Source of the DNA: Triglochin maritima
Taxonomy: Eukaryota; Streptophyta; Magnoliopsida; Alismatales; Juncaginaceae
Assembly (NCBI GenBank): GCA_963682175.1
Contig: OY821777.1
Span: 2,187,501 to 2,251,500 of the forward strand
DNA: 64,000 nucleotides
Direction: 5' to 3'
The notes beneath the pieces were generated by a model, which saw only the letters and a list, made by a program, of their open reading frames with translations, did not search any database and had not been told where the DNA came from. This document shows, piece by piece, positions 36,810 to 49,430 of this stretch (within the stretch, counting starts at the first letter, position 1; every line of letters begins with the position of its first letter). Made by a program: the position numbers and the translations under genes.

Positions 36810-38439
36810 TTAAGGCCCATCAACCACAGATTCCTCTGCATCTTCACCAGCTTCTGTAAACTTCTCGTACAAACCTGGAAAATAAGCTTCGTTCTGTAAA
36901 ATTGTAAGTTGTTAGCCAATTATATTATCTCAGCAACAGAGATGCACCTCTACATATACTTCATCACTTAGTGGCTTAATGTCCACATGTAGAACAGGAA
37001 CATACCAAATATGTTATTTGGTATTTCTATGTTCGAAAAGGTTACCGAAGACTCAAATGAATCCTTAAGTCGTGAGTTGAACAAATTTGCAATCTCAGCG
37101 GAATCATAATAGAATCCACTGTAAACTTAACTCTACCAATGTGCAGACAAACAGACAGATTTATAGGGACAGTACTTCGGCAGTCGACAGTAGTTACCTT
37201 CATATTCATATTCCGATAATTAATAAGACCCACGGACGTCCAACTCAATTTACTTGTCTTGGAAAACAAAAACTTACAAGTCAATTGCATCACCTCTTTA
37301 AAAAAACAACTAAAAGTCGAGACGCAAGCCGAACTCTCTTGCCTGCAATTTCTTTGTGAGAAGGCAGTAAGCAAAGTAAAGGACAATACAACTCACCAAA
37401 ACAATTTATAAAATACCATGGTGACAAATCAAAGTTACAAGAACAAAACCAGCTTTTTGGAGCACCCTGGGCCTCATCTGCGGGGTGTTTGTTGTAAGTA
37501 GACGTCATAACACAAAGGATTAGACCCACTCAATGAATCGTAACAGTAAATCTGACATCATGTCTTCCTTGGATGCTTTGAAAACAACTAAGATGTAATA
37601 AAACCCTAACCTCACCAGTTCCAGTTTATTCCGAAGCAACTTTTATTTATTCTTCTAGACCACGTTTAAAAGAAAGAAACCTTAAATCTGGAGTCATACA
37701 TCTGAAACCACATTTTGACAGTAAAATTCTTACTATCTGGTAAACCCGAAACATTCTTTGATTCTTACAAGTTTAATTTCAAACTCAGGAAGAACGTCCC
37801 AAGAAGCGTACATTCAGTAATTGCGATTTCAAAACTAGTGTTTCCACTCCAGATGGTACCTTTTTTTCTCATACACATGATCCAATTATTTTCTAAGTTC
37901 TCTCGAAGTTCTCATGTTACATGTCAAAATAAAGCACCAAATCTACAAAACCCCTAATATTTTTCTGTCCATCGATAACCAGAGCCGCTCAAAAGAAACA
38001 ACTAAAAACAAAATCACCTTTGAACCACCATTCTTTTTTAACACAGGACACCGCTGAGAAATATAAATCATTGAAACTTAGCAACGCATGCAGTTGCAAC
38101 GGTACCTCGAATCGAGTAAATGAGTGGGATTTGGGGAGGTGGAGTGCAGGGGCTTGGAGCAGAGGGAGGTGAAAGATACGACTCCGATGGGGTGAGGGAT
38201 TTGGGGAATATAGAGTACATCAAGTGTTTTTGCTTCAAACCAACACAACATATGAATCCGGAAGATCACAGAGGTTCAGTTATAATAATGATCTGTCTAA
38301 TTGCACAATCCTCGCAGGTGCAAACGCAAAACACAATAGTTTATACGTTTTTTTCTTTTTCTTATCTCCTGGAAAAGGGTAACACTGCTCATTCAGATTG
38401 AAGAGAGACGAGCTTACTTAGCATCTCACGAGGATTCAT
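36810..38439 (-). CDS. Partial gene of unknown identity (first and last exons only)
   Basis: A convincing last exon runs 36893-36810: after the acceptor TTTTACAG it reads NEAYFPGLYEKFTEAGEDAE, then ESVVDGP and TAA. A possible first exon is 38439-38418 (MNPREML, donor A|GTAAGC). Middle exons between them could not be assigned; a stretch at about 37490-37440 on the minus strand has acceptor- and donor-like ends but an unconvincing peptide. The acidic C-terminus does not identify a family for me. Both ends sit between the CPN20 gene and the small ORF at 35.8 kb, all on the minus strand. Confidence 0.4.
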
Positions 38440-38876
38440 TCTCCCAGAGGACCGAACTACCTCTTACCGCAACTCTTACCGCATTGCTTTGATCGCTAAC
38501 CATTCCCCTACCTTGTTAGTACCGTACGAAGAGGCTTACGTACGTAATCAAATGGACATCCCCACTTAATCAAATGTTCAATCCGAACACCTACTACACA
38601 CACCAAAATAAAGAAAATGGAGATTCTAAAATCCCACGGGAACACCTTTCTCTGGATCATCTCATGAATAGAATTCCTGGACTGCAGAGATCACGACGAT
38701 ATTCAAATTTAAGAATCCTTGGACATTTCCTCCAGGCGTGAAAGGGGATAACTTAAATGTTACAGTCCAGATCATCACATAGATAGTACTACAACATGTC
38801 ACCTATCTTACCAAAATTCTCGAAGACGCTTGCTTAAAGCATTTTTTTCACTCAAACCTACATTGAAGTGGATACA

Positions 38877-41700
38877 TTATTGGGAGAGAACAGCAATGAC
38901 ATCAGATGCTCTGAGGGCAATGTAGTCGGATCCATTGGCACCCTTGAACTCGCTTCCAGCATATTTTGAATACAGCACCGTGCCACCCAGTGTCACGGAC
39001 AGTGGTTTCCTCTTTCCATCTTCATCCAATGGACCAGGTCCCACGGCAACCACCTGTTTGAACGAGCATTAGTATTCACCAACAAAGGAAATATATAACT
39101 CCAACGAAATCCCAGCTGCAACATACAAGAGCCAGAACAAGTTGAAGCACAATCTCGAATTCCAAAAAAAAGGCTATACAGGGAGGGGGACTTGTTTCAT
39201 AACCAAACAAGGTCAGCCTTACTCGTGATATTTTTCATGTATATCACCATTTATTTTTCTAGTGCTTTTTTCTAGAAGAATAGAATAAGAAAAAGAAAGA
39301 TATCAAACGATATATTCTTCAAAACTTTATAAACAGACAACCATTATGCTATATGAAAATAAACAATTTAAAAGTTAATGTAAAACTTGGGATATGAGAT
39401 ATAAGTACGAACTCTAAGACATTAGGTGAAGAATATGGAAGATCATACTTACCACCCACCCGACAATATATTCTAAAAAACCAAAATTGTGAGAAAAGTT
39501 GAGTTCGTTGAGTAAAAAGAAAAAACAGGAAGGTTATTGTGAGAAAATTTGACTTTGTTGAGTAATAAGGTGGAAAAGAGAGATGACACTTGTGAAAATG
39601 TCTTGATTGAAGATAACCTTGTGACGTATAGAGGGTACAACCACCTAACTCTTGTGCAAGCTTCAATACATGCATATATGTATTTAGGTATGCATCATGC
39701 ATCTATCAAATGAAAACTTTAACTTGTATCCTCAAGTCGTAATCTTATTTCTGCAAGCCTACTGCAAACCTAAGCGCAATAAGCTTGATATCACTAGGTT
39801 TGCTTGGCTAGTCTACACCCTACACTGTTAATGTACCAACATTATTCATCAATTGCCTTGTAGTATAAGTTGTAGCTTAAAAAAACTCAGGAGGCAATAA
39901 TAACCTTAGAGACTTGAACAGACCCATAAGAACAAAAGAAGGGTTGTGATGGGAAGGAAGACCACTTACAGATCCAATGGATGGTCTCTCCTTAGTTGCT
40001 TCAGTCAATAGCAGACCACCAGCTGTCTTTTCCTCAGCCTCTGCAACCTGGAATCAAGGTTGCAACTTTGCATTTATGGAAGGGTAAAGAATGCAAGATG
40101 ATGGAAAAATACAAAATTAATCACATATTCTTGTTAAAGCATTTTTGTTATAAAAGGGTGCTCCAGCATATGTGAATTGTAACAAACTATATATACCTTG
40201 ATCAAGACTCGGTCATTTAGAGGCTTCATGTCCTTCACATCATCAGTGTCAAGAATACCTACTATATCATCTTCTTTCAAAATAAGATGCTTAGAGTCGT
40301 TGAAATCCAGTTCAGTCCCTGCGTACTTTGAGTAGATGACCTGGGCTCCAGCCTATTCCCACCAAAATACAAGGAAAAATATAGTTAGATCAAGTAAAAT
40401 TCCTACATTAGTATATCTATATTAATGCCATTCAACATGAGCTTATGAAGAAATTGTAACAGGTCAAGACTAGAAACGTTGTCAGATTAATAGCAAGTTA
40501 AGGGGGATGGAGGCATCACATAGAACCCTTGAAACTAGTTTGAAAGATCAATTGCATATCAGTACACAACCAACAATTATCAGCAGAAGAAAGTAACCTG
40601 AACACTGATGTCGATCTTATTCTGGCCAATGGTTCTACCCTCTCCAACAGCAACAACTTCACCTCCTTGAGGCTTTGACTGAGCAGAAGATGGGAGTAAA
40701 ATTCCTCCGCCAGTTTTCTCCTCAGAAATCTTGATTTTGACAAGCACTCTATCTCCCAAAGGCTTAATGGAAGTATACTGCAGGTATAACCCAAACGGCC
40801 AAAAGATAAAAATATGTACCAGCACTTCACATAGATTGGTATTTAAAAAGGGTCTTCAACAAAGGAACACACTTTCAGTTCATTGAAAACCCAAACCTAA
40901 AGAAGAAAAAAGCACATGCAAGTAAACTTCGAAAATTTATGTTTAGCACAAGTTAGAGTGCGAATTTGACACATTTGATTGCGCTGAACTTCTGGCTGTC
41001 AACGACAAATTCGAACTACATTCAAACTAATCATACATACTAACTTAGCGATGCTGAACATGAGCTCAACCTATATCATTTTATTTTGGGGACTATGCTT
41101 CATAGAGAAGTTTACTTATAAAGAAGTTTCCCCCATTTTAGATATCACAGACATATAATAATAATACAAACACATAAAATTTTAATACATAAAATACATT
41201 GGCATGTAGATAAATGATATCTCTAAACATTCATGTATGGAACAATTTCAACCTTTCAGGAAAAAAAACACATCTATTAAAGAATGCACACAAACTAGGG
41301 AGCTTATCAAGTCAAACAAAATAAAAACATCATTGAAGACAACTCATGTTCACATTCAGATTGAAACATATGTGCTCAATCCACGTTCATGGAAATTAAA
41401 CTCCCAATTGGTTTTAAAGACGAACAAGCGAAACCAAATCTAACTCCAATTCGTCTCAAAAACAAGTTCAGATTCACAACCCACAAACAAAAAGTCAAAT
41501 TATAGGCAAAAAGGCGCTACCTTTGGGGCAACGGTGGTCGCCGCCTTGACGACCAGCCCCCGGAACCCCCTCTTCTGCAGCACCGGTCCAGGCATCGCAG
41601 CCCTAGAACCGGCCGAAGGCCGGCATCCATCGAAAACCGGCAAAAAGGTCGCACCTTTCCCGGACACGCACGAAACCCCAACCATCTGCGACGATGCCAT
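38877..41700 (-). CDS. CPN20: Chloroplast 20-kDa co-chaperonin CPN20 (CPN21), 5 exons
   Basis: CPN20 is the GroES-type lid of the chloroplast Cpn60 folding machine and is built from two cpn10 domains in one chain. Exons (minus strand): 41700-41521, 40777-40598, 40352-40197, 40047-39970, 39053-38877, all GT-AG with phase 0 and giving 256 residues, close to the 253 of Arabidopsis. Residues 1-60 start [16 protein letters not shown] and end [13 protein letters not shown], a typical plastid transit peptide. The first cpn10 domain (about 61-160) has [12 protein letters not shown] and the mobile-loop sequence [20 protein letters not shown]. The second (about 161-256) has [31 protein letters not shown] and [18 protein letters not shown]. 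The chosen ATG matches the family start; frames further upstream cross the TATA region. It looks intact. A telo-box and AGCCCA motifs precede it. Confidence 0.96.
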
Positions 41701-41828
41701 TCTACACACAAAACACACAGAAAAAATCAGCGAAATCCACAACGAAATAACCCGAAATGGACGCAATTCGACGCTCACGATAAGAGCTGTTCGGATTTGG
41801 GGATGAGATTTGTGGATAAACCCGCGAC

Positions 41829-41878
41829 AAACCCTAGAAGTGGACTGGGCTGGAGTGTACTTTACTGGGCTTTTTATA
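41829..41878 (-). promoter_or_regulatory. CPN20 core promoter: TATA box, AGCCCA motifs, telo-box
   Basis: On the minus strand CTATAAAAAGCCCAG (from about 41879) gives a TATA box about 175 bp before the ATG. AGCCCAG follows twice, and an AAACCCTA telo-box (plus strand 41829-41836) lies in the leader. These elements are usual in plant genes for plastid and growth-linked housekeeping proteins. Confidence 0.6.
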
Positions 41879-41879
41879 G

Positions 41880-42773
41880 GTGGGTGTATGGTATTCTGCC
41901 TCGCGGGAGTATTCAGGTTCGCTTGCTGGTTCGTGATAAGAGTGGTGGGTGGTTGGGTTGGGAGGAACATTAGAATTGGGGAGTGATTTTGTGACATGAT
42001 GTTTCTATGTTATTTGGACATCCACCTGTCACTTCAAGAGCATAATAAATGCATTATTCAAACAGCTGGCCAATTAATCAGGTGAATGACGCACATATGA
42101 TAGCTGGTATCTTTCCTTCAACGTTGCTTTGGTCATTCCCCTGACGATGCGGATCAATCTGACATGAGAATATGGCGACGGAATCCTAAGTCGGAAATTT
42201 TCTACAAAATCAGGCTTTCACCTGGTAGCACAAATCTCAGAAGATAGAATGGATTTCTAGACCATCTGGGGGAAGAAAGTACAGAAGCGTCCCTCTGGGA
42301 GGGCACACAAGCACTCAACGAGCCCGGAAACCAACCAAAACTCTAATTCAGAAAACAACCAACCCACTCCTTTCTTCGGTGACCCATGGACAAATGGATA
42401 AGCCTTTGTCCTTGTAGACGGGGCAACATCCACAAATTTGGGTGTTGTTGGAGTGTGTGTTTTCTCAACAGAACAAAATCCAATTTTTTTGGTAACAAGC
42501 GTTATTACAGTAACATACTCTCAACAACAGAGTTTGTTGTGATCATCCCCGGGATTAAGGCAATATCACACTCGAGTCAATGCTTCAAGATTTATTCGGA
42601 CTCCAAAGCAAACGTCGAAGCCAATAAACCACAACAAAGATGGTCGATGGGAGGACCACGACCTCATTCTCCAAGTGAGACTTGCTAGTCAACCACACAA
42701 ATATCACATTACACTACTGTCCAAGGAATTCAGCTAAACTAGCACATGATCTAGCTTAAGAAAAGAGTAGATG
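41880..42773. other. Intergenic, no gene recognised
   Basis: Upstream side of CPN20 up to the target duplication of the large LTR. Only short frames without family resemblance are visible (for example 42386-42688). Confidence 0.35.
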
Positions 42774-43189
42774 TGTAACGTCCCCGAACAGCAGAAAATT
42801 TAAACTTTTAATTTCAAAGGAAACTCAAGGATAAAACCATCAAGAGTTGGGACATTACTCAAATAAATACTCAAACATGTCTGGTGCACCATATTACATA
42901 CGAGTTTGTCAAAAAAATTGATTACATCATAATACAAAATACATAATACATGTAATCACGACAACCTAAGATAGACAGACAACAGGATCCAGTCCCAAAG
43001 TGCAATCTCCCTCGGTCACCACCCACCGGAACCTAACGCGGTCCTGAAAATAAACATAACAACAATGCCTGAATTTCCATAAAGAAATCCCGTATGACAA
43101 GCTTACATATATGACATATCATACTAGTATAGCATGAAATGAAATACAAAGCAGTAAACAACATTCCCACAAGGGTAAAACCGGACATC

Positions 43190-43790
43190 CGTCCTGCAAT
43201 CGTTCCCGCTGTCACACAGGTCCTGTGGTCTACAACTGACACCGCTGCCACACAGGCCCAACGGTCCACAGCATCGTCGTCACCACACAGGTCGCACGGT
43301 CCACAACCACCAGTACCACACATGCCACACGGTCCACAGCATCACCGCCGCCACACTGGCCGCACGGTCCAAACATCGGGTCTCCGTAGAGACCTACCAT
43401 AGGCACATATGGTCTAGCGGACAATACGCAACACATCCTCACACGCGACTACACAAGCCAATGGATCAGTGAGGAGGTGTTCGCACTTCCGCGCAGGTAG
43501 AATCAGATCTGAAAACATCGTGGTCCACCCCCACACCAACGGAGCCGTCGCTCAGGTCGGTCCATCACCGGCGCCACACAGACCGCACGGTATCTCACTC
43601 GATAGGTGCCCAATTGAGCTACCTGCAGGAACACATCATCGGCATTCCATCGCCGCAACCACACAGGCCACGTGCGATCCTTCCTGCCGCCACACAGGCC
43701 ACACAGGGGCCCTCCCGCCTCCACACAGGCCACACGGGCACGTGCAATCACCGCCTATCAAGGCCAGTCGAACATATCCGCCACACAAAG
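43190..43790. repeat. GC-rich minisatellite inside the large LTR
   Basis: Many diverged units of CACACAGGCC(A/G)CACGG with GTCCACAGCATC or CATCACCGCC spacers lie in tandem. It is part of the LTR at 42774-45338. Related but shorter stretches (GTCACTCGGTCGCACA) occur at 46150-46240. Confidence 0.75.
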
Positions 43791-44189
43791 GCCAGACAAT
43801 CGACAGATCCAAACCGAAGTCCGCTGGGTCATCGAGCTCCACGTGCAGACACCAACTCCGTCGCTATAAAAGCAGGGCAGCAACCTCCGTAGCCATCCAG
43901 GCCGGTAGTCACTTAACCCAACAAAAGTTGCGTGCCCGCTGAAGCAATGAGATCCGCAATCCCTCAGGCTGCTACTCTAATACGAGAAACAAAGTACAAC
44001 TACGTCACCCTCCATAATACAGAGGCGACACGTCCCAAGTGTCCACACTCTTCCACACGACGGTCCCTGGGCAGGCACACGCAACGTACCCACCGTCACC
44101 TCCCGGCTCACGCTCCAAGCGAGGACACGAGTTTCCTTGAACAGAACTGACACTTCACTAGGACCAGGATTCAGTTCTGGGCTCAAACG

Positions 44190-44760
44190 GTCGGCCGAAA
44201 GAGGTACACCGGTCGACCGCTTCCGCAAAGGAATCGGTCGACCGAATGCCTACAACGGTCGGACTCTGTGCTCAAAACTCAATCCTCAACGGTCGAACAA
44301 AGATCTAAAACCGGTCGACCGAACGTGGTCAAAATCCAGAGTCTGGTCAAAATCACACAAGTCTATTCGGTCGACCGACTCAGGGGTCCCGGTCGACCGA
44401 AAACTACCAGGGTCAACCTAATAGTCTAAGTCATCTACCGGTCGAACAAGATCAAAAAATCGGTCGAACAACATACAATCCAATTTAGTTCACTTAAGTT
44501 CCGGTCGGACTAAAGGTCTAGAACGGTCGACCGTTTGGATGGTCAACGTTCGGTCCAAGCGAAACTCGAAGCAATCGGTCGAACGACTCAAGGGTCTCGT
44601 TCGACCGAAAACTCCCAGACAACCCCGACCCATCAACACCAGCACGACCGGTCTACCACCACACGACATCGTTCAACCGGTGATGGTTAAAGTCGGGCAA
44701 AAACACTAAACCGGTCGACCGCCCGAAGGAAACCGGTCGACCGTTGGTCGACAACAACCT
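44190..44760. repeat. Array of CGGTCGACCG palindromes (large LTR)
   Basis: At least eight exact GGTCGACC cores, plus many variants such as CGGTCGAAC, occur in about 560 bp at irregular spacing of 20-100 bp. The same motif recurs in the related fragment at 61850-62310 and in the otherwise unrelated 1.4-kb repeats at 49820-50220 and 51350-51640. Confidence 0.85.
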
Positions 44761-45469
44761 TGCGCCAGCCAAGGATTTTACGTCGTTTCTTCGTCGCCGG
44801 CAAGGCTTCCGACCTCCCGCGACCGACCACAATTCCACCCCAACTTGGGTGAGCAAAAAGGTCTCTAATGCAAGAACTTGGCATACCTTCTTCACGAAGA
44901 ATGACGACTTCACCGGAGAACACCGGAGTTCACGTGACGGCACCTTGGGACCTCGACCTCACGTACGTCCTCCTCCACGCGCCTTCGCACCACAGTCACC
45001 CACTCCACCCGACACAGTTGCTGCTTCAACGAAGAAGAGAGGAAAATGAGAGAGGTGATGAGAGGAAGAAGGAATGGAGAGGAAGGAAAACATGAGAGAT
45101 GGTGAGAAGAAAAGGAGAGAGAGATGAGTGTTTCTTCCTTCACCAAAACCAACAGCAGCAACAACAACAACACTTCCCTCCCCTCAACCCACGCCTCCAC
45201 CATCTTCCTACACCATAGCCCACTCCTTCACGTCACTCCACCCTCACCTCCACCATTCTTCCCCCAACTCCCATGCAAACCCCGCCAATTAGCACCCTAA
45301 ACACCCATTAATTCCTAAACAAAATTAGGGTCTTTACAAGATGGCATCGTCTTCTGCTGAGATACTGTTCATCCCACTTTGTGAGAAGCTTATTTATTTT
45401 CCCCCTTTAATCAATAATGAAATACTAGAGCCTTGCTCTTAGTTACAAAAAAATGTTTTTCGGACCTTG

Positions 45470-46350
45470 TGATCTGCTTAAGCAATTTATAGAAAATTTA
45501 AACGAATTTACATAAGAAATAAGATCAGAAAAGAGCGAGAACATTACTCATAAAATACTCAAGAAGGTGCACCAATATATAGGAGTTTCAAAAAGTATGA
45601 TTACATTAGAGTACGCGAAAGTATAAACACAGATAATCATATAACATAGAAAAGAAAGATTGGAGGACCGATCCCAGAGTGTGCTCGTTCTCAGTCACCA
45701 CCCACTCAGTACCTACTGCGGTCCTGAATTGCAAACATAAAACGATGTCTGAGTTTCCATAAGAAAATCCCGTATACCAAGCTCACTGACATGCATATGA
45801 AAGTACAGCAAAATGAACATATCATACTAGAGTACATGACATAATAGAATGCAACAAGTAAAATCTTCCCCATCCAGGGGTAAATAAGGGACAACAACCC
45901 TACAACACCATTGGGTCTCCTGAGGAGACCTATTGCTGTCACAAGTACAAAGAGTACGTTACGCACCCCCACATACAGCTACACTAAACATGGGGTTCGG
46001 TGAGGGTCGCACACACTTCCGCGTCATGAAATCAGATATGATCTCGTGACCAACGCCACACCCGCAGGGGCCGTCTCTCAGGGTGATCACTCACCTGGTT
46101 GTGCCACAGCGAGGCTACATGCCGGAATACATCGTCGGACAGTCATCACCGTCGTCACTTGGTCGCACGATCCTTCCTACTGCCACTCGGTCGCACAAGG
46201 TCCCTTCCGCCGTCACTCGATCGCGCAGGGCACATCATAGCCATCAAGGCCAGTCGATTGTATCTGCCACCCATAAGGTTGGTTGATCAATCCATCCGGA
46301 TCGAAGACCACGGGGTAATCTTACTCCGTGGAGCCGTGAAATATCATGTA
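45470..46350. mobile_element. Fragment of the same large LTR family
   Basis: Landmarks shared with 42774-45338 in the same order are GAAAATTTAAACGAATTTAC, GTGCACCA-TATA, GTCACCACCCACT-CTACTGCGGTCCTGAA, GAGTTTCCATAAG-AAATCCCGTAT, GGGTCTCCTGAGGAGACC, and GGTCGCACGATCC minisatellite units. It stops near 46.35 kb before the palindrome array, so its 3' part is missing. Confidence 0.7.
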
Positions 46351-46373
46351 TTGGGATTCATGATCAATTTAAA

Positions 46374-47103
46374 AGGAATGTGTTCTAAAAGTTTATTTTT
46401 ATATTTCAATTATTATGAATTGAATTTGCAAAATTTTTGTTTCTTAATTAATATATTCGTCTTTTAGAAATGTTAAGAGCTCTAAAGATAATGATTTACA
46501 TAAATTAAAAGTAATTCACAATCATGGTAATTGACATGGAACATTAATTACCGAGATAAGATTGTCGTAGTGTTAAAGAGTATTGTAGCTCTACAAATAT
46601 TTAACGACACGAGTATATAAAAGAGGAAAATTGTTACTTATATATATTGAATAGACCTAGCAAGTGAAACATTATGGAATTGTGTTATGTGTCATTAATA
46701 TTTCATTGTATCTTGAATCCTAAGATATGAGACTTATGTCTTTTCACATGAGAAGTGTTTAATTTGATTATTGTCAAAAACTATCAATGAGCATAGTGAT
46801 AAATGCAATAGTTGGTTGAATACGACTTGTGCTGGAAAATATAGTTCGTCAAAAGATTATCATTGTCCATCTTTACTTGAGTAATGATATTAGTGAGTCA
46901 TTTGATAAAGTGAAATTATAATGTGCACAATGTGACTTGTGTTAAGTTACATATTTATAATTAACTTAGGAGATCAAGAAATGAATAGATAATACAAATG
47001 TGACATATTTCTACTTTGTATAATATTCTTAATATCATGAGGCAATGGATAGACACAAGTGATCCTTTAATATCAATAAATGGATCGTGTTTAGTTCAAG
47101 TGT
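46374..47103. repeat. Direct repeat unit of about 730 bp, copy 1
   Basis: It starts GGAATGTGTTCTAAAAGTTT and ends near ATGGATCGTGTTTAGTTCAA. The same order of sequence recurs from 47106 to about 49425, with a 1560-bp insertion inside. Identity is high but not complete. AT content is high and there is no ORF. It is probably LTR-derived. Confidence 0.75.
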
Positions 47104-49430
47104 GAAAGGAATGTGTTCTAAAAGTTTTACTTTTATATGTCAATTGTTATGAATTGGATGTGCAAAAATTTTGTTCCTTAATTAATATATTCATATTTGG
47201 GAAGTGTTAATGAAGAGACTATTGGTACTTAACCATAGAACTTTAAAAGCTAATGGTCTACATAAATCAAAAGTTATTCACAATCATTGTAATTAACACG
47301 AAACAATCATTACCGAGATAAGATTGTTGCGTTGGTCATCGATTATTGTAGCTCTACAAATATTTGACGACATGAGTTATAAAAGAGGAAAGATAACTGA
47401 TTGATATGTTTTAATTAACTGCAAGTGCACGGCCGCGCTGAAACGATGTCAAATATGGGTTGATCCACAGGGAGGTGTGTCGACTTCAGTTTGTGCGAAG
47501 GCGAGTGGGAAAGAAATGAGAGAAATGAGTTATGATCTACACTACACTACAATACGAAAGTAAATGGACAATAAGCAATAAAACTAAACCCCAAAGGGGG
47601 TAGAGAAAAGAGTGTGAATATAAAGATATGTGTGTGTGTTCAATTAAGCTTATCACAATATGTAGTGCATGAAAATCATAAAACTACATCCAACTTTACC
47701 TCCACATGAAATAAGATAAGATCATATCATTAAAACTTACAAGACAATAATTGGAATGAAGCTAAATGAACTCATGTATAAAGACTAGACCCTACTATGC
47801 CTCCACATGAAATAAGATAACACAATATCATTGAAACATACAAGACATTAATCAAGGTAAAGGCAACAAGAGTACATGCAACTACAAATTGCGTTTCCAA
47901 TATTAATTCTATCCATATCCTCATCTTATTATTCCCCATAAAATAGGTTCATTAGTCAAAACATATGCTAAACTTCATTCAAGAGCATTAGCATATCAAA
48001 GAAAAGAGTGAAATCTCATTAGATGGTTATGGAAATCATGTAAAGTTCAACGGATTAAGATAACACACACATAATACATCACATTAGTGATATCACATAT
48101 TTCTACACCCCCAAATGAGGATGGAACTACTCACTACTCATTACACTAACTACATTAAAAAAAAATTAAACATTAAACTGAAAGGAAATTCAACTAATGA
48201 AGAAAAGAATATTAAAGAAGCTAATTGAAATGAACATAAAACTAAAGAAACATGCAAGAATTAAAAGACAAGATTAAAAGAAACTAAGAGCAATTATTTT
48301 ATTTACATGACTCACATTACAAGTGACATTCTTCTCCACCTTGAGTTTTTGCTTCAAGGCTTTTACTCCAAGTAGAGAGAATGCCACCAAGCAATGGGTA
48401 GAATACAATAGAGGAGGATGAGTTCTATTTATAGCCATAGAAAAAGGTAATTTGGGACAATCCCCCGGTATGGGACTAAACGCATACCATAAATGTACTA
48501 AATACATGCTAATTCAACACCCGGCCAAGTCTTATCGGGTTTGGATCCAAATGGACCTCCAATTGGCGATCTTGGACCGCTAATTGGCGGTCTATAAGTG
48601 TTGGATCGAGTCTGGATTTTGGTGGCTTGGTTCTGGATTGATTTCTTAGTGTTTGATGAACCCAATTCGGTTGTTGATGGTTGGGCACAGATTTAATTGC
48701 CAAAATACTCATGATGGTGTGGAGTTTCCTGATTTGCTCATTGGTCCTTTAGGCTTTCATCCGGGTCATTCCCTCTTGCATCTCAGTCCTCAAGTCTTGC
48801 AACTCAGTCTTTTTCCTTGCTTCTAGGTACTTTTATGCCTATTCTCCTCAATCCTGTTTATTCCTAAAACTCAAACATAAAACTCGTTACGTAGCATTGT
48901 TTAGGATCAAGATAATGGATATAAGACACAAATATATGCATGATATGATGTCAATCAATTACTTTTATATATTGAATAAACCTAATAAGTAAAACATTAT
49001 AAAATTCTATTATGTGTCATTAATATTTTATTGTGTCTTGAGTCTTAAGATATGAGACTTATATCTTTTCACATAAGGAGTGTTTGATTTGATTATTGTC
49101 AAAAGCTATCAATGAGTATAGTGATAAAAACAATAGTTGATTGAACATGACTTATGCTGGAAAAGATAACTAGTCAAAAGATTATCGTTGCCATCTTAAT
49201 TGAGTGATGATATTAGTGGGCCCCTTGATAAAACAAAATTATAATGTGCACAATGTAACTTGAGTTAAGTTACATAGTTATAACTAGCTTAAAGAGATCA
49301 AGAAATAAATATAATAGAAATGTGTCACATTTTTACTTTGTATATATTCTTAATATCATGAGTCAATGGATAGACACAAGTGGTGCACTTACATCACTAA
49401 ATGGATCGTGTTTAGTTCGAGTGGAACAAG
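47104..49430. repeat. Direct repeat unit of about 730 bp, copy 2, interrupted
   Basis: This is the second copy of the unit at 46374-47103. Its two parts, 47104-47397 and 48963-49430, are separated by the solo LTR at 47398-48957. The unbroken first copy shows that the sequence was continuous before the insertion. Confidence 0.75.
47398..48957. mobile_element. Solo LTR, 1560 bp, inserted in the 730-bp repeat
   Basis: It starts TGATTGATATG and ends GATGTCAATCA (TGATTGA/TCAATCA inverted ends). Flanks are ATAAC (47393-47397) and ATTAC (48958-48962), a 5-bp target duplication with one change. The unbroken repeat copy at 46374-47103 confirms the insertion point. Near its start it has CAAGTGCACGGCCGCGCTG and GGGTTGATCCACAGGGAGG, a sequence style I associate with Ty3/gypsy (Tat/Ogre-like) LTRs. 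No coding region is present. Confidence 0.8.

Larger units (their letters stand above)
42774..45338. mobile_element. Solo LTR of a large retrotransposon, 2565 bp
   Basis: The element starts TGTAACGTCCCC and ends GGGTCTTTACA, and is flanked by a perfect 5-bp duplication AGATG (42769-42773 and 45339-45343). TG...CA ends with a 5-bp duplication are the marks of an LTR retrotransposon. There is no internal region, gag or pol, so this is a solo LTR or an equally reduced element. It carries a CACACAGGCC-type minisatellite at about 43190-43780, an array of CGGTCGACCG palindromes at about 44190-44760, and CTTCACGTAC/AGAGAGGAAAATGAGAGAGG purine-rich sequence near its end. Frames giving Pro/His/Arg-rich peptides are minisatellite artefacts. 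Confidence 0.85.

Noticed and set aside
41700..41997. Longer CPN20 start upstream of 41700
   Set aside because: The frame crosses the TATA box and leader; the start at 41700 gives a standard transit peptide and family length.
43139..43942. Pro/His/Arg-rich ORFs as possible secreted proteins
   Set aside because: They follow from the CACACAGGCC minisatellite of the LTR, with open frames on both strands.
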